Counted from the first letter of the stretch, positions 8,060-17,099 are shown. The stretch: DNA of 64,000 nt from Clostridia bacterium (GCA_017456555.1 JAFTJF010000010.1:1-64000), one strand, 5' to 3'. Made by a program: numbers and translations. Notes: generated by a model not told the origin, from the sequence alone.

Positions 8060-10429
8060 CTATTTTCTTAATTCAGCTTTTAAATTTTTCTCTAAAGCTT
8101 CAATGATTTTCTCCATAATTGGATTAATTTCATCATCAGTTAATGTTTTTGTGTTTGATCCAAATGTTAATGAATAAGCCATACTTTTCTTATCACCTAA
8201 AATTGCACTTGTATAAACATCAAATAATTTTGAACTTACTAATAAGTTTCCTGCAGCTTTTTTGATAACTTTTGAAACTTCATCTGAAGTAATATCTTTA
8301 TCTAAAATAACAGCTATATCTTTATTTACTGTAGGATAAATAGAAATTTCTTTAAATTTCATTTTTCCAACTTTTTTAGCTAATAATTTATCTAAGTTAA
8401 TTTCTAAAACATAAACTGCATCTTTTGAAATTTCTGGATGTATTCTACCTATAACACCAACAACTTCTCCATTTACATTTATTTCAGCAACTTGACCTGG
8501 ATGGAATTCAGTTAATGTTTGTTTTGGAAGTACAAAACTGTATCTGTTTCCATATCCTAAGTAATCTAGAACTTCTTCTGCAACTCCTTTGATTATATAG
8601 AAATCAACTTGTTTTTTAGAATCTAATCCTAGGTAGTATTCACCTGTCATTAAAGCACATAGTTTCTTATCTTCTCCACGCTCTTCTTCTCTTTTCCAGA
8701 AACCTTTTCCAATTTCATATATACAAACATCTTTTGTATAATGAGCTTTATTATATTCATAAATTTTATAAAGTGATGGAATTAAACTATATCTTAATGT
8801 GTTTCTTTCTTCTGTCATTGGATCTAATAATCTTAATTCTTCAAATCCATCATTTGTATATTTATGAACATCTTTATCATTTATTAATATATAAGATAAT
8901 GTTTCATTTAAACCTAAAGAAATCATTTTATTTCTAATTTCTCTATCTGTTTTATCAACATGACCTAATTTCATTGGAACAACTGGTAATTTTCCAACTA
9001 TGTTGTTAACACCATAAATTCTTCCAACCTCTTCAATTAAGTCTTCTTTAATTGAAATATCAATTCTTCTTGTTGGAACTGTTACTGTAATAACATCTCC
9101 GTTTACTTCTGTTTTAAATGCTAATCTTCTAAATACATTTAAAGTATCATCTAAAGAAATATCTGTTCCAAGTAAATCATTTATATCTTTTACTTTTATA
9201 TCAATTTTCTTTTCTTCTTTATTAGCTACGTCATATACAACTTTTCCTGTTTGGATTGTTGCATCTGCATATTTTTCTAATAATTTAACAGCTCTTTCCA
9301 TAGCCATATATGTTCTGTTTGGATCTAATCCTTTTTCAAAACGGTTACTTGCTTCACTTCTAACTATTTTTTTAGAAGTTTTTCTAACTCTTACTGAATT
9401 AAATACAGCAGCTTCTATTAAAACATTTTTTGTTGTTTCTTCGATTTCTGTATCTAAACCACCCATTACACCAGCTAAACCAATAGCTCTTTTTCCATCA
9501 GAAATTACTATATCTGTATCTTCTAATGTTCTTTCTATTCCGTCTAGAGTTGTTAGTTTTTCACCAGAAGCTGCCATTCTTGTTTCAATAGTATCTCCTA
9601 ATCTATCTGCATCATAGAAATGTAGTGGTTGACCACATTCAATCATAACATAGTTACTAATATCAACAACATTATTAATTGGTCTAATTCCACATGCTAT
9701 AAGTCTATTTTTTATAAAATCTGGAGATTCTTTTATTGTTACATTTAAAGCTTTTCTTGCTATAAATAATGAACAATTTTCTGTATTTACTTTTACATTA
9801 AATGAATTATTTAAATCTTCACCTGATTCTCCATGAGATAAACCTAATTCTTTAACTGGATTATCATAAATAGCACCAACTTCATATGCTAATCCCAACA
9901 TGCTTAATAAATCTCCTCTATTTGCTGTTAATTCAATGTCTATAATTTCATCATCTAATTTTAAATATTCTATTGGATCTTTTCCAACTGGTGCATTTTC
10001 TGGTAATATATGAATTCCATTTTTATCTTCTTCTGATAAATATTTTTTATCAAGTCCAATTTCATATAAAGCACAAATCATACCATTTGATTCTTGCCCT
10101 CTTATAATACCTTTTTTGATTGTTACTTCTGGAAGCTCTGCTCCTGCTTGAGCCACTATAACTTTAATTCCGGCTCTTACATTTTTAGCTCCACAAACTA
10201 TACTTAAAACTTCGTTTCCAATATCAACTTTGCAGCAATGTAAATGGTCTGAATCTGGATGATCAACGCATTCTAAAACTTTACCTATAATAAGTTTTGT
10301 TGCAGGAATTAATTTTTGAGCCAAATCATATTCATTACCAACTCTAGTTAAGTCTTCTGCTAAAGTTTTGATATCTAAATTTTCATCTATATCAACATAA
10401 TCTTTTAAGAAATTTTTACTTAATATCAT
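8060..10429 (-). CDS. pheT: Phenylalanyl-tRNA synthetase beta subunit
   Basis: PheT is the beta chain of the alpha2-beta2 enzyme that charges tRNA-Phe. The 789-residue length is normal. In order one sees the N-terminal region, the EMAP/OB-fold tRNA-binding domain (about 40-150), B3/B4 editing domain (about 205-380, including H-F-Y-D-A-D and the R-R-D-like E-A-S-N-R-F-E-K-G stretch), B5 (about 400-475, ending G-R-I-Y-G), the catalytic-like core and the C-terminal ferredoxin-fold anticodon-binding domain (about 695-789, beginning K-E-I-S-I-Y-P-T-V-N-K-D). The ribosome-binding site is GAGAGGAAA. It lies 158 bases downstream of pheS, a gap filled by a large hairpin, and is presumably co-transcribed under the T-box. 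Confidence 0.97.
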   Translation of the reverse strand: MILSKNFLKDYVDIDENLDIKTLAEDLTRVGNEYDLAQKLIPATKLIIGKVLECVDHPDSDHLHCCKVDIGNEVLSIVCGAKNVRAGIKVIVAQAGAELPEVTIKKGIIRGQESNGMICALYEIGLDKKYLSEEDKNGIHILPENAPVGKDPIEYLKLDDEIIDIELTANRGDLLSMLGLAYEVGAIYDNPVKELGLSHGESGEDLNNSFNVKVNTENCSLFIARKALNVTIKESPDFIKNRLIACGIRPINNVVDISNYVMIECGQPLHFYDADRLGDTIETRMAASGEKLTTLDGIERTLEDTDIVISDGKRAIGLAGVMGGLDTEIEETTKNVLIEAAVFNSVRVRKTSKKIVRSEASNRFEKGLDPNRTYMAMERAVKLLEKYADATIQTGKVVYDVANKEEKKIDIKVKDINDLLGTDISLDDTLNVFRRLAFKTEVNGDVITVTVPTRRIDISIKEDLIEEVGRIYGVNNIVGKLPVVPMKLGHVDKTDREIRNKMISLGLNETLSYILINDKDVHKYTNDGFEELRLLDPMTEERNTLRYSLIPSLYKIYEYNKAHYTKDVCIYEIGKGFWKREEERGEDKKLCALMTGEYYLGLDSKKQVDFYIIKGVAEEVLDYLGYGNRYSFVLPKQTLTEFHPGQVAEINVNGEVVGVIGRIHPEISKDAVYVLEINLDKLLAKKVGKMKFKEISIYPTVNKDIAVILDKDITSDEVSKVIKKAAGNLLVSSKLFDVYTSAILGDKKSMAYSLTFGSNTKTLTDDEINPIMEKIIEALEKNLKAELRK

Positions 10430-10460
10430 TTTAATTTTCCTCTCTTTTTTATATCATTTT

Positions 10461-10587
10461 ATGATTGAAAAAGAATTGTAATTTAACTAGGCAGATAAAA
10501 TAAAAATTTATGAGACGTACGTGTTGTACGTTGGTATAAATTTTTATTGAAATCTAACGACGTTAAATTCAATTATCTTTCAATCAT
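10461..10587. repeat. Long imperfect hairpin between pheS and pheT
   Basis: The outer arms 10461-10487 and 10562-10587 are complementary over 26-27 bases with few mismatches. Inside are a second inverted repeat of ATAAAAATTTAT type (10499-10510 against 10536-10547) and a tip of ACGTAC...GTACGT (10515-10530). The structure fills nearly all of the pheS-pheT gap and overlaps the last base positions of pheS. There is no U-tract, so it is not a classical terminator. It could be a miniature inverted-repeat element or a structured intercistronic mRNA. Confidence 0.7.
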
Positions 10588-11637
10588 CTATTCTTTATCT
10601 TGACGATCAAATTGAGATAAGAATCTCACATCATTTGCATAAAGATATCTCATATCTGTAATTCCATATTTGAACATTGCTAATCTATCAATTCCTGTAC
10701 CAAATGCAAAGCCAGAATATTTTTCTGGGTCATATCCATTCATTTCTAGAACTCTTGGATGAACCATACCAGAACCTAAAAGTTCAATCCATCCTGTTTT
10801 CTTACAAAGTGGACATCCTTTTCCACCACATTTAAAACATGTAACATCAACTTCATAAGATGGCTCTGTAAATGGGAAATAACTTGGTCTAAATCTTAAT
10901 TCTGTATTTGGACCTAACATTTTTTTCATAAATACTTCTAGCGTACCTTTTAAATCTGCTAAAGATGTATTTCTATCTTTATAATCAATTACTAATCCTT
11001 CTACTTGATTGAATTGATGAGAGTGAGTTGCATCATCTTCTCTTCTATATGTTTTTCCTGTACAAATCATTCTTATTGGAGATTTCTCTTCATTTGCAAG
11101 CATTGTTCTTGCTTGAACAGCTGATGTTTGTGTTCTTAATAAATATTCATCTGTTATATAGAAACTATCTTGCATATCTCTTGCTGGATGTCCTTGTGGA
11201 AGATTTAATCTTTCAAAACAGAATTCATCTGTTTCAAGTTCTGGACCATCAACAACATCATATCCCATTGAAACAAATATATCTTGAATTTCTTCAATTA
11301 CTCTGTTAATTGGATGTTTGCTTCCTCTAATAATTTTTGTACTTGGAGCTGTAATATCGATTTTTTCACTTTCAAGTTTTGCTGCCATAGCTTTTTCTTT
11401 AAAGATTTTTTCAGCTTCACTTATTTTTTCTTCAATTTCTTTTCTTGCTTCATTTACCCAAGCACCAACTTTTGGTCTTTCTTCTTGAGCAACTGCTCCT
11501 AATCCTTTTAAAAGACTTGATAATTCACTTTTCTTACCAAGTAATTTAACTTTTAACTCTTGTAATTCTTGCAAATCAACGATTTCATCAATCATGTCTT
11601 TTGCATTTTTTCGAATCTCTTCGATTTTTTCTTTCAT
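10588..11637 (-). CDS. pheS: Phenylalanyl-tRNA synthetase alpha subunit
   Basis: PheS is the catalytic alpha chain of the PheST enzyme (class II synthetase). It has an N-terminal coiled coil (about residues 1-90), the motif 2 region with FRPSYFPFTEPS followed by Y-E-V-D-V, a C-x2-C-x4-C-x2-C type insertion common in bacterial PheS, and motif 3 with GFAFGTGIDRLAM. I start at 11637 because the upstream in-frame ATG at 11652 overlaps the Shine-Dalgarno itself (GGGAGGAG, 6 bases before ATGAAAGAA). The gene is preceded by a Phe T-box leader and followed by the intercistronic hairpin and pheT. Confidence 0.97.
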   Translation of the reverse strand: MKEKIEEIRKNAKDMIDEIVDLQELQELKVKLLGKKSELSSLLKGLGAVAQEERPKVGAWVNEARKEIEEKISEAEKIFKEKAMAAKLESEKIDITAPSTKIIRGSKHPINRVIEEIQDIFVSMGYDVVDGPELETDEFCFERLNLPQGHPARDMQDSFYITDEYLLRTQTSAVQARTMLANEEKSPIRMICTGKTYRREDDATHSHQFNQVEGLVIDYKDRNTSLADLKGTLEVFMKKMLGPNTELRFRPSYFPFTEPSYEVDVTCFKCGGKGCPLCKKTGWIELLGSGMVHPRVLEMNGYDPEKYSGFAFGTGIDRLAMFKYGITDMRYLYANDVRFLSQFDRQDKE

Positions 11638-11673
11638 TTTGACTCCTCCCATTTATATAATTTTTATTAATAA

Positions 11674-11930
11674 CAAAAAATCCTATGCGAAATATTCGCA
11701 TAGGACGATATTTTACCGTGTTACCACCTAAATTCATCAACTTAATTGTTAACCTCATTAATAGTTATAACGTAACTAACGTTTAGACCTACTTTTACGT
11801 TCAATCTAAAAACTCAAAAAGTGAAATTTCAGTAAATATATTTTTAAGTAAACTCTCAGCGCATCATTTACTCTCTCTTTAAAAACAATCTTATTTACTT
11901 ACTTTGCTTTTTTCTAACGTTTCAAATATT
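11674..11930 (-). promoter_or_regulatory. T-box riboswitch leader (tRNA-Phe) of pheST
   Basis: The minus strand carries AGGTGGTAACACGG (revcomp of about 11714-11729), a close match to the T-box sequence that pairs with uncharged tRNA. It is followed by a strong terminator stem (TCCTATGCGA and complement, 11680-11705) and a U-run at 11674-11679. Upstream, the stem I region shows AGAGAGTAAATGATGCGCTGAGAG, a typical T-box layout. A UUC triplet (Phe codon, revcomp of 11823-11825) followed by A lies in the position expected for the specifier loop. Uncharged tRNA-Phe should favour antitermination and raise pheST expression. Confidence 0.93.
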
Positions 11931-11938
11931 ATGTTAAT

Positions 11939-11967
11939 AATATAACACACTTAATTCATTTTTTCAA
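11939..11967 (-). promoter_or_regulatory. Sigma-A type promoter of the pheST T-box transcript
   Basis: On the minus strand TTGAAA (revcomp 11962-11967) and TATATT (revcomp 11939-11944) are separated by exactly 17 bases. Transcription would begin near 11930, just before the T-box stem I. Confidence 0.65.
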
Positions 11968-12001
11968 GATATATTTTTAAAATTTCAAATTATATTTTGA
12001 T

Positions 12002-12199
12002 TTAATCTCTTTCCTCTGCAGTTTTAGGATTAATTGTTTTCTCTGTAACTTTTGATTTTGATAGTTCTTCAAATTTTTGGGCTTCGTCCTTTACAAACTT
12101 TATTCCATCTTCTATTGACAAAACATTCCCATTCTCTCCCATTATTTTAGCTTCAGAACCTTTTTTCCATGCAGCTCCAACTTCTTTAAAAAAATCCAT
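12002..12199 (-). CDS. Small acidic protein, function unknown
   Basis: This 65-residue soluble protein is rich in Lys and Glu with no cysteine or membrane segment. Its opening D-F-F-K-E-V-G-A-A-W-K-K-G suggests one amphipathic helix, followed by a G-E-N-G-N-V turn and a charged helix. AGGA lies 10 bases before the ATG at 12199. An in-frame GTG at 12208 almost touches that AGGA and is less likely. It is the third gene of a compact operon with the genes at 12227 and 13131. I do not recognise it. Confidence 0.55.
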   Translation of the reverse strand: MDFFKEVGAAWKKGSEAKIMGENGNVLSIEDGIKFVKDEAQKFEELSKSKVTEKTINPKTAEERD

Positions 12200-12226
12200 T
12201 TCATTCACATCCTATTAATATATTTT

Positions 12227-13114
12227 TTATCCTTTCATACTACTTAATTCATTAGCTTTAAAACTTTCAATTCTTAAATTTAAAGGATCTATTATTGTTG
12301 TTTCTACAACTTTTGCTGTATTAAATCTACTAGCAAAAAAGCTAGTAATTTTCTTTATTACTCTAGGTTTTCTAATCGAAGTTGTTACTTCTTTATTTCC
12401 AACTTCCATTGCATCTATTATTGATTGTTTTTTTCTATCATTAATTCTTTCAATTTCTGAATTAATTAATGCAAGTTCTTTTTCTATTTTCTTTGAAAAT
12501 TCATCATTACTAATTTTATCTGCTTGTCTTTTTTCAATTTTGTTTGAAAATTGTTGTTCAATTTCACAAACAACATCTTGTTGATCCATCAATTTTGATA
12601 TTTCCATTGGATTTATTGATTCTGTTTTATCTGTTTTTTTATTTTTAAATCTTTCTAAAACAGCTCTTATACTATCTTTTACAGAAGTTTTAACTTTGTC
12701 ATTTTCTTTTTTATCAGTGTTTGATACTAATTCTTGTCTTAAATATTCAGCATTTAAAATTGTTCCAATTAAACTTGATTCAAGTTCTACTTTTCTTAAA
12801 ATTAATTGTTCAATTTTACCGTCGTAAAATTGGCTAAGTTCTATTAAAGCTTGTTCGTAAGCGGCCAATGACTCTGTTACTAATTTCTTAGTTAACTCAT
12901 AATTTTTAGAACCTTCTTTAAATTTAGGGTTTATATTATAAATACTGGTTTTTATTGAATTCATTTGTGATGTAACTTTATTATTAATTGTTTCTATTGA
13001 AACTTTATCAATAAAAGCTCTACTTACCATGGCATTTGTTTTTACTTGATTTTCAGTTTCATTATACAATCTTTTTAAATTTACACAAATTTCTTGATCT
13101 GTTAAATTTTCCAA
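12227..13114 (-). CDS. Helical coiled-coil protein, function unknown
   Basis: This 295-residue protein is predominantly charged helix with no signal peptide. Long heptad-like stretches lie at about 85-130 and 185-250. The C-terminal 50 residues contain a more hydrophobic basic segment (R-V-I-K-K-I-T-S-F-F-A-S-R-F) that could bind membrane or a partner. The start is a TTG at 13114, chosen because AAAGGGGG lies ten bases upstream and no ATG near it has a site. It begins 16 bases after the 48-codon gene at 13131 and precedes the small acidic gene. Unrecognised; a scaffold or partition-like role would be a guess. Confidence 0.6.
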   Translation of the reverse strand: MENLTDQEICVNLKRLYNETENQVKTNAMVSRAFIDKVSIETINNKVTSQMNSIKTSIYNINPKFKEGSKNYELTKKLVTESLAAYEQALIELSQFYDGKIEQLILRKVELESSLIGTILNAEYLRQELVSNTDKKENDKVKTSVKDSIRAVLERFKNKKTDKTESINPMEISKLMDQQDVVCEIEQQFSNKIEKRQADKISNDEFSKKIEKELALINSEIERINDRKKQSIIDAMEVGNKEVTTSIRKPRVIKKITSFFASRFNTAKVVETTIIDPLNLRIESFKANELSSMKG

Positions 13115-13130
13115 AGCTACTCTGCCCCCT

Positions 13131-13277
13131 TTAGTTTGCTTTCAAAATATTTTTAGCTTCTGTAATAGTTGCTTTTTTGTCACTTTCGATTTTTGTTAAT
13201 AGTTGTTTCATTTCTTCTGTTGTCATATAGTCTAAATTATATATTTTATTTTCATATACGACTGTTCCTAATTTCAT
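13131..13277 (-). CDS. 48-residue protein heading a three-gene operon
   Basis: This short frame encodes 48 residues starting MKLGTVVYENKIYNLDYM and ending L-K-A-N. It has an excellent Shine-Dalgarno (GGAGGAG, revcomp 13281-13287) and a sigma-A promoter 24 bases upstream. Two short beta strands appear to precede one charged helix (T-T-E-E-M-K-Q-L-L-T-K-I-E-S). Its position, immediately upstream of a larger helical gene, parallels the 40-codon gene at 50138. The function is unknown. Confidence 0.65.
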   Translation of the reverse strand: MKLGTVVYENKIYNLDYMTTEEMKQLLTKIESDKKATITEAKNILKAN

Positions 13278-13300
13278 AGGCTCCTCCAACTTACAATTTA

Positions 13301-13329
13301 TTTATACCTTCAATACTCTAAATTGTCAA
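13301..13329 (-). promoter_or_regulatory. Sigma-A promoter of the 13131-12002 operon
   Basis: The minus strand shows a perfect TTGACA (revcomp 13324-13329), a 17-base spacer and TATAAA (revcomp 13301-13306), ending 24 bases before the start codon at 13277. Confidence 0.7.
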
Positions 13330-13336
13330 TACATTT

Positions 13337-14317
13337 TTAATATTCTATTGGTTTTGCTGCATTACCATTTGTTTTTACTCTATACATTTGGTAAATTCTT
13401 GTTTCACTTTCACTATCATCTAAATAATATAATATATCATTTGCTATATTAATTTTTGTTCTTGATGCTTTTAAAGAAACAATTGCATTTGATTTTTTAC
13501 CTTTTAAATCACATCTACAAATTTGTTTATTTACTTCATCAAAATAATAAATATATTTGCTTGTTACATTATAAGTTTCGTTATTTACAAAAGTTGCAAC
13601 AACTTTCATTTTAGAACCATCTTTTTTTATTTTGCATAAAGCATTTTCTTCTGTATTATAGAAATAAATCCAATTTTTTAATATTTGAATTCTTTTTATA
13701 TTATACTCGTTTGTAATTGTTTTAAATTCGCTACCATCTGTTCCAACTGAATATAAAGTTCCTGTATTATCTATAAAGAAAATTGTATCTCCATCTAATA
13801 CAAAATCTTGTACATTATAAGTTACTATGAAATTTTCTTCATTTGTATCTAAAGAGAATTTTACAATTCCCATTGCATCTTTATTTGAAATATAATATAC
13901 AAATCCATCTTCTACATAAAATTTACTTGATGGTGTTGATAAAGTTTTTATTTTCTTTGGTTCGTCACCATTTGTTTTTACTGATTTTAAATCTAAAGTA
14001 TTTGAATTAGATAATGTTAAATAATAAACAGTATCACCTTCTAAATGAATTGAATATGCAGTTTCATCTGTTATTTGATATTCTTCTCCACCTTTTACTT
14101 TTACAATTCCTTCTTCATATTTATTATAAAAAGTTTGCTTATCTTCATAAACAGCAAGTCCCATATTTCCTAAATTACCAACAACATTTTCTTTTGCAAA
14201 AATTAATTTAAATAAATTTACAATTCCTAATAAAATTAATACACAAATTATTGCTAAAACAATTAATACTATTACTCGTCTTTTATTTAATTTTAACTTG
14301 CTTTTTTTTCTTTCCAT
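13337..14317 (-). CDS. Membrane-anchored DUF5050-type beta-propeller protein
   Basis: A basic N-terminus and one transmembrane segment (about residues 16-38) precede an extracytoplasmic region built from repeated units of about 40 residues with the pattern Y-Y-x-x-x-x-D-x-x-x-I-y-x-v-x-x-D-G-x-x-x-K. Examples include IYFYN and KIKKDGSKMK. This is the signature of DUF5050/LRP1-like six-bladed propellers of Clostridia. Such domains are thought to sense or bind ligands outside the cell; no enzyme motif is visible. It lies 30 bases downstream of the 705-residue anchored protein at 14348, so the two are probably one transcript and may act together. Confidence 0.75.
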   Translation of the reverse strand: MERKKSKLKLNKRRVIVLIVLAIICVLILLGIVNLFKLIFAKENVVGNLGNMGLAVYEDKQTFYNKYEEGIVKVKGGEEYQITDETAYSIHLEGDTVYYLTLSNSNTLDLKSVKTNGDEPKKIKTLSTPSSKFYVEDGFVYYISNKDAMGIVKFSLDTNEENFIVTYNVQDFVLDGDTIFFIDNTGTLYSVGTDGSEFKTITNEYNIKRIQILKNWIYFYNTEENALCKIKKDGSKMKVVATFVNNETYNVTSKYIYYFDEVNKQICRCDLKGKKSNAIVSLKASRTKINIANDILYYLDDSESETRIYQMYRVKTNGNAAKPIEY

Positions 14318-14347
14318 AATATTTTCTCCTCTTTAGAATTATTTCGA

Positions 14348-16465
14348 TTATTCTGCATCAGTTAATGTGAAATTTGCATCTATATTAAATGTATATGTGT
14401 CTACAACTATTTTTGCATTTTCTTCTGTTACAGTAGAAGAAACTTCGTATCCATCTATAGTTAAGTTCTCAAGATTTTTTATTGTAAATTCTTGGGAATT
14501 ATCAATTGCTTCTTGCATCATATTTGATACTCTTGTTATTAAAGCATTTTTTGCATCTTCTCTACTAACAGTTGAAGATACATCTTCTAAAGTAACTCCT
14601 GTATTTGTATTAATAAAGTTTAAATTTTCTTTTTTACTATTATATAAATTTTGAGTTTTAATTTTTAAATCTTCTAAAGTTATTTTTAATTCTTCTTCTG
14701 GTAATTGATCTAAATATAAACAATTTTCTCCTGTTAATTCTTCTAGCCCTTCTACATTTTTAAATTCTATTGTATTATCAATTACTACTTTTGTTTCACC
14801 TTCACTTGTTGAAACAGTTAAAACAACATCATTTTTTAATTCTTTTGAACTTGTTGTTCCATCTGTGTTTAAATCAATTATAACTTTTTTATTTATCTTT
14901 TCATTTTCTATTACATTATAAGTTGATTTAATTGTTGTATTTGCATCGTTTTGAATTTTATTAAAATCTAAAGAAAAACCATTTTTTTCTTTATTATTTT
15001 CATCTTCATTTAAATATGTTATTTTTATTCCATTATCTTTATCTGAATTTTTAACAAATTCAATATCTAAAGTGCTATTATCTGGAAATGTTGCTGTGAT
15101 TTTTTCTGTTTTTTCTTTACTTGCATATACATTTACTATTAGTCCATTTCCTTCTGTTCCATCAGTTGTTTCATAGTAATCATTTAATTGAATTTTTTGG
15201 TCAATTAATTCTTGTAGTTCTTCTACAGTCATATTAACTTGTTTTCCAAAAAATAAATTTTTAATTAGATTTGTGGCATCATAAACTGGTGTTTTTGTAC
15301 TTGATAATTCAGACTTAATTTCTTTTTGACTTTCTGTTACATTTTCCAAAGAAATTGATGCTACTGGATTTATTGTTATAACAGGAATATCTGAACTTTC
15401 ATCAGTATTACCTTCTTCTTGATTTTCCGGATTTGCATTTTCTTCTGGATTGCTTTCTACAACATCCTCTGGATTATTTTCCACATTTTCTACTGGATTT
15501 TCTGATGAAACTTCTGAAGAATTTTCGTCTTGAGTTTCTTCTGGTATAATTTCTGTTGATTCTTCAGGGGTTATTTCAGGTGCTACTTCTGGTGTTTCCT
15601 CTGGAATTTCTTCTAATACTTCTTCAGAAACTTCACTTTCTTTTACAATTGCAATTTTGTTTAATAATTCTGTATTTTCTTTTAGTTCTGTTAAAATTGT
15701 TTTTATTAAAGAATTAACTTCTTCTTGATTTAATTGAACTGTATAAGCAGTAACATCTATTGTATCAACATCTTTTTGGATTGCAATGTTCTCTTGAATA
15801 CTAAATTTTTCTTCTGGTATATTTTCTATAATTTTTGAGAAATATTTTTTTATATATTCATTTCTTTCATCTTCAGTAATATTAATATTTTCTGCCGTTT
15901 TTAAATTTTGAATAAGTTCGTAATCGTATGTTATTCCTAATGTTGATTCTAAATTTTCATAATTACAACCTACATATTTATCATTTATTTCATTTGAAAA
16001 TAAAGCAATTGAATTTTCATTTGATAACATTTTTAATCTAAAAACTTCATTTTCTGCATAATTTAAAACTGCTTCATTTAAAGACTGTAAATTATCTACA
16101 TCATTTTTATTTGAAATTTCTAAAGTTACTTTACTTACATCTATATTTTTTAGTTCTTCATTTTTTAAAGTTGTTGAAAAACTTATATTTGTATTTGTTT
16201 CAAAATCTTTTTCTTGAATTTTTTCTACAGTTGTTGTATATATATTGCTTTGTAGTAGTTCTTTAATATTTGATTTAGAAATATTTGTTACAAACATTTC
16301 TTTAGCAGATATTGTATTCATATTTGTGAAATAATAATAAGCTCCAATAAAAAGAGCAAGAATTATTATTAGAAAAAACATTACTATTTTTAAACCAGTA
16401 TTTTTTTTCTTTTTGGTATTATAGCCATTTCCAATTATAATATCTTCAATTCCATTATTTTTCAT
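14348..16465 (-). CDS. Membrane-anchored extracytoplasmic protein with Glu/Pro-rich spacer
   Basis: This 705-residue protein has a cytoplasmic basic stretch (K-K-K-K-N-T), one transmembrane helix (about 27-47) and a large outside portion. Two similar-looking lobes of mixed alpha/beta character (about 50-265 and 400-700) flank a low-complexity Glu/Pro/Asn spacer (about 270-370, e.g. EEIPEETPEVAPEI). The lobes contain repeated V-x-x-Y-T-V/T-F-x-x-x patterns of the kind seen in lipoprotein-like beta-sheet domains. No catalytic motif is seen. It has its own promoter and is followed by the DUF5050-type gene. Function unknown. Confidence 0.65.
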   Translation of the reverse strand: MKNNGIEDIIIGNGYNTKKKKNTGLKIVMFFLIIILALFIGAYYYFTNMNTISAKEMFVTNISKSNIKELLQSNIYTTTVEKIQEKDFETNTNISFSTTLKNEELKNIDVSKVTLEISNKNDVDNLQSLNEAVLNYAENEVFRLKMLSNENSIALFSNEINDKYVGCNYENLESTLGITYDYELIQNLKTAENINITEDERNEYIKKYFSKIIENIPEEKFSIQENIAIQKDVDTIDVTAYTVQLNQEEVNSLIKTILTELKENTELLNKIAIVKESEVSEEVLEEIPEETPEVAPEITPEESTEIIPEETQDENSSEVSSENPVENVENNPEDVVESNPEENANPENQEEGNTDESSDIPVITINPVASISLENVTESQKEIKSELSSTKTPVYDATNLIKNLFFGKQVNMTVEELQELIDQKIQLNDYYETTDGTEGNGLIVNVYASKEKTEKITATFPDNSTLDIEFVKNSDKDNGIKITYLNEDENNKEKNGFSLDFNKIQNDANTTIKSTYNVIENEKINKKVIIDLNTDGTTSSKELKNDVVLTVSTSEGETKVVIDNTIEFKNVEGLEELTGENCLYLDQLPEEELKITLEDLKIKTQNLYNSKKENLNFINTNTGVTLEDVSSTVSREDAKNALITRVSNMMQEAIDNSQEFTIKNLENLTIDGYEVSSTVTEENAKIVVDTYTFNIDANFTLTDAE

Positions 16466-16487
16466 AACACTACTCCTTATTTATGAT

Positions 16488-16516
16488 ATTATATATAATA
16501 TTCAAAAAAATAACAA
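16488..16516 (-). promoter_or_regulatory. Sigma-A promoter of the 14348/13337 gene pair
   Basis: TTGTTA (revcomp 16511-16516) and a perfect TATAAT (revcomp 16488-16493) are spaced by 17 bases on the minus strand, 22 bases before the ATG at 16465. Confidence 0.6.
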
Positions 16517-16573
16517 TATAAATTTAGATTTTTTACCACTTGTTTTTAGGGATAAAAATATATATTTTTCCAA

Positions 16574-16604
16574 CAAAAAAAGCGTTACTTGGTAACGCTT
16601 TTTC
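16574..16604 (-). terminator. Rho-independent terminator of spoVG
   Basis: A GC-containing stem (AGCGTTAC and complement, 16581-16599) is followed by a run of T on the minus strand (16574-16580), 14 bases past the spoVG stop. Confidence 0.88.
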
Positions 16605-16617
16605 AAACTATCTAAAA

Positions 16618-16896
16618 TTATTCTGCTGATTCTGCTGTTTCAGCTTCTGGAGCTTCATAAGCTTCTAAAATAGCTTTTTGAATTTTTTCTCTAGTTTCAG
16701 CATTGATTGGATGAGCTATATCTTTGAATTCTCCGTTTGGAGTTTTTTTGCTTGGCATAGCTATGAATAATCCATTTTGACTTTCGATAACTTTAATGTC
16801 GTGAATTACGAATTCACCATCGAATGTTACAGAAGCAACTGCTTTCATTCTGTTTTCTAAATTTACTTTTCTTAAACGTACATCTGTTATTTGCAT
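16618..16896 (-). CDS. spoVG: Septation/sporulation regulator SpoVG
   Basis: SpoVG is a small nucleic-acid-binding regulator that influences septation and early sporulation in Bacillota. The product opens [11 protein letters not shown] and contains the conserved F-V-I-H-D-I-K-V-I and F-I-A-M-P-S-K-K blocks, then D-I-A-H-P-I. Ninety-two residues is the usual length. ATG at 16896 is chosen because AAAGAGG lies 11 bases upstream; an in-frame GTG at 16908 overlaps that site. A sigma-H-like promoter lies upstream, as in Bacillus. It is monocistronic with its own terminator and divergent from murC. Confidence 0.97.
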   Translation of the reverse strand: MQITDVRLRKVNLENRMKAVASVTFDGEFVIHDIKVIESQNGLFIAMPSKKTPNGEFKDIAHPINAETREKIQKAILEAYEAPEAETAESAE

Positions 16897-16965
16897 TGTT
16901 TTAAGCACCTCTTTCTTATCGTTTTAATACATATCTTAAAAAAATCTATGTATCACTATTTTAAT

Positions 16966-16992
16966 ATTCTACAAAAAAACTTTTTTTCCTTC
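16966..16992 (-). promoter_or_regulatory. Candidate sigma-H promoter of spoVG
   Basis: On the minus strand GAAGGAAAA (revcomp 16984-16992) and GAAT (revcomp 16966-16969) are 14 bases apart. This agrees with the sigma-H consensus RWAGGAWWT / HGAAT and with the known sigma-H control of Bacillus spoVG. The region is A-rich, so a chance match is possible. Confidence 0.5.
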
Positions 16993-17099
16993 TTTTTTTA
17001 TATATTTTTTTATTAATTTTTATATAATTTTACAATTCACAAAAACAACTTTTAGTCATATTATGCCAGATGCTGAAAATCGATTTTTAATCAATTTAC

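Noticed and set aside
11638..11652. Upstream ATG for pheS
   Set aside because: The ATG and following codons are the Shine-Dalgarno of the real start.
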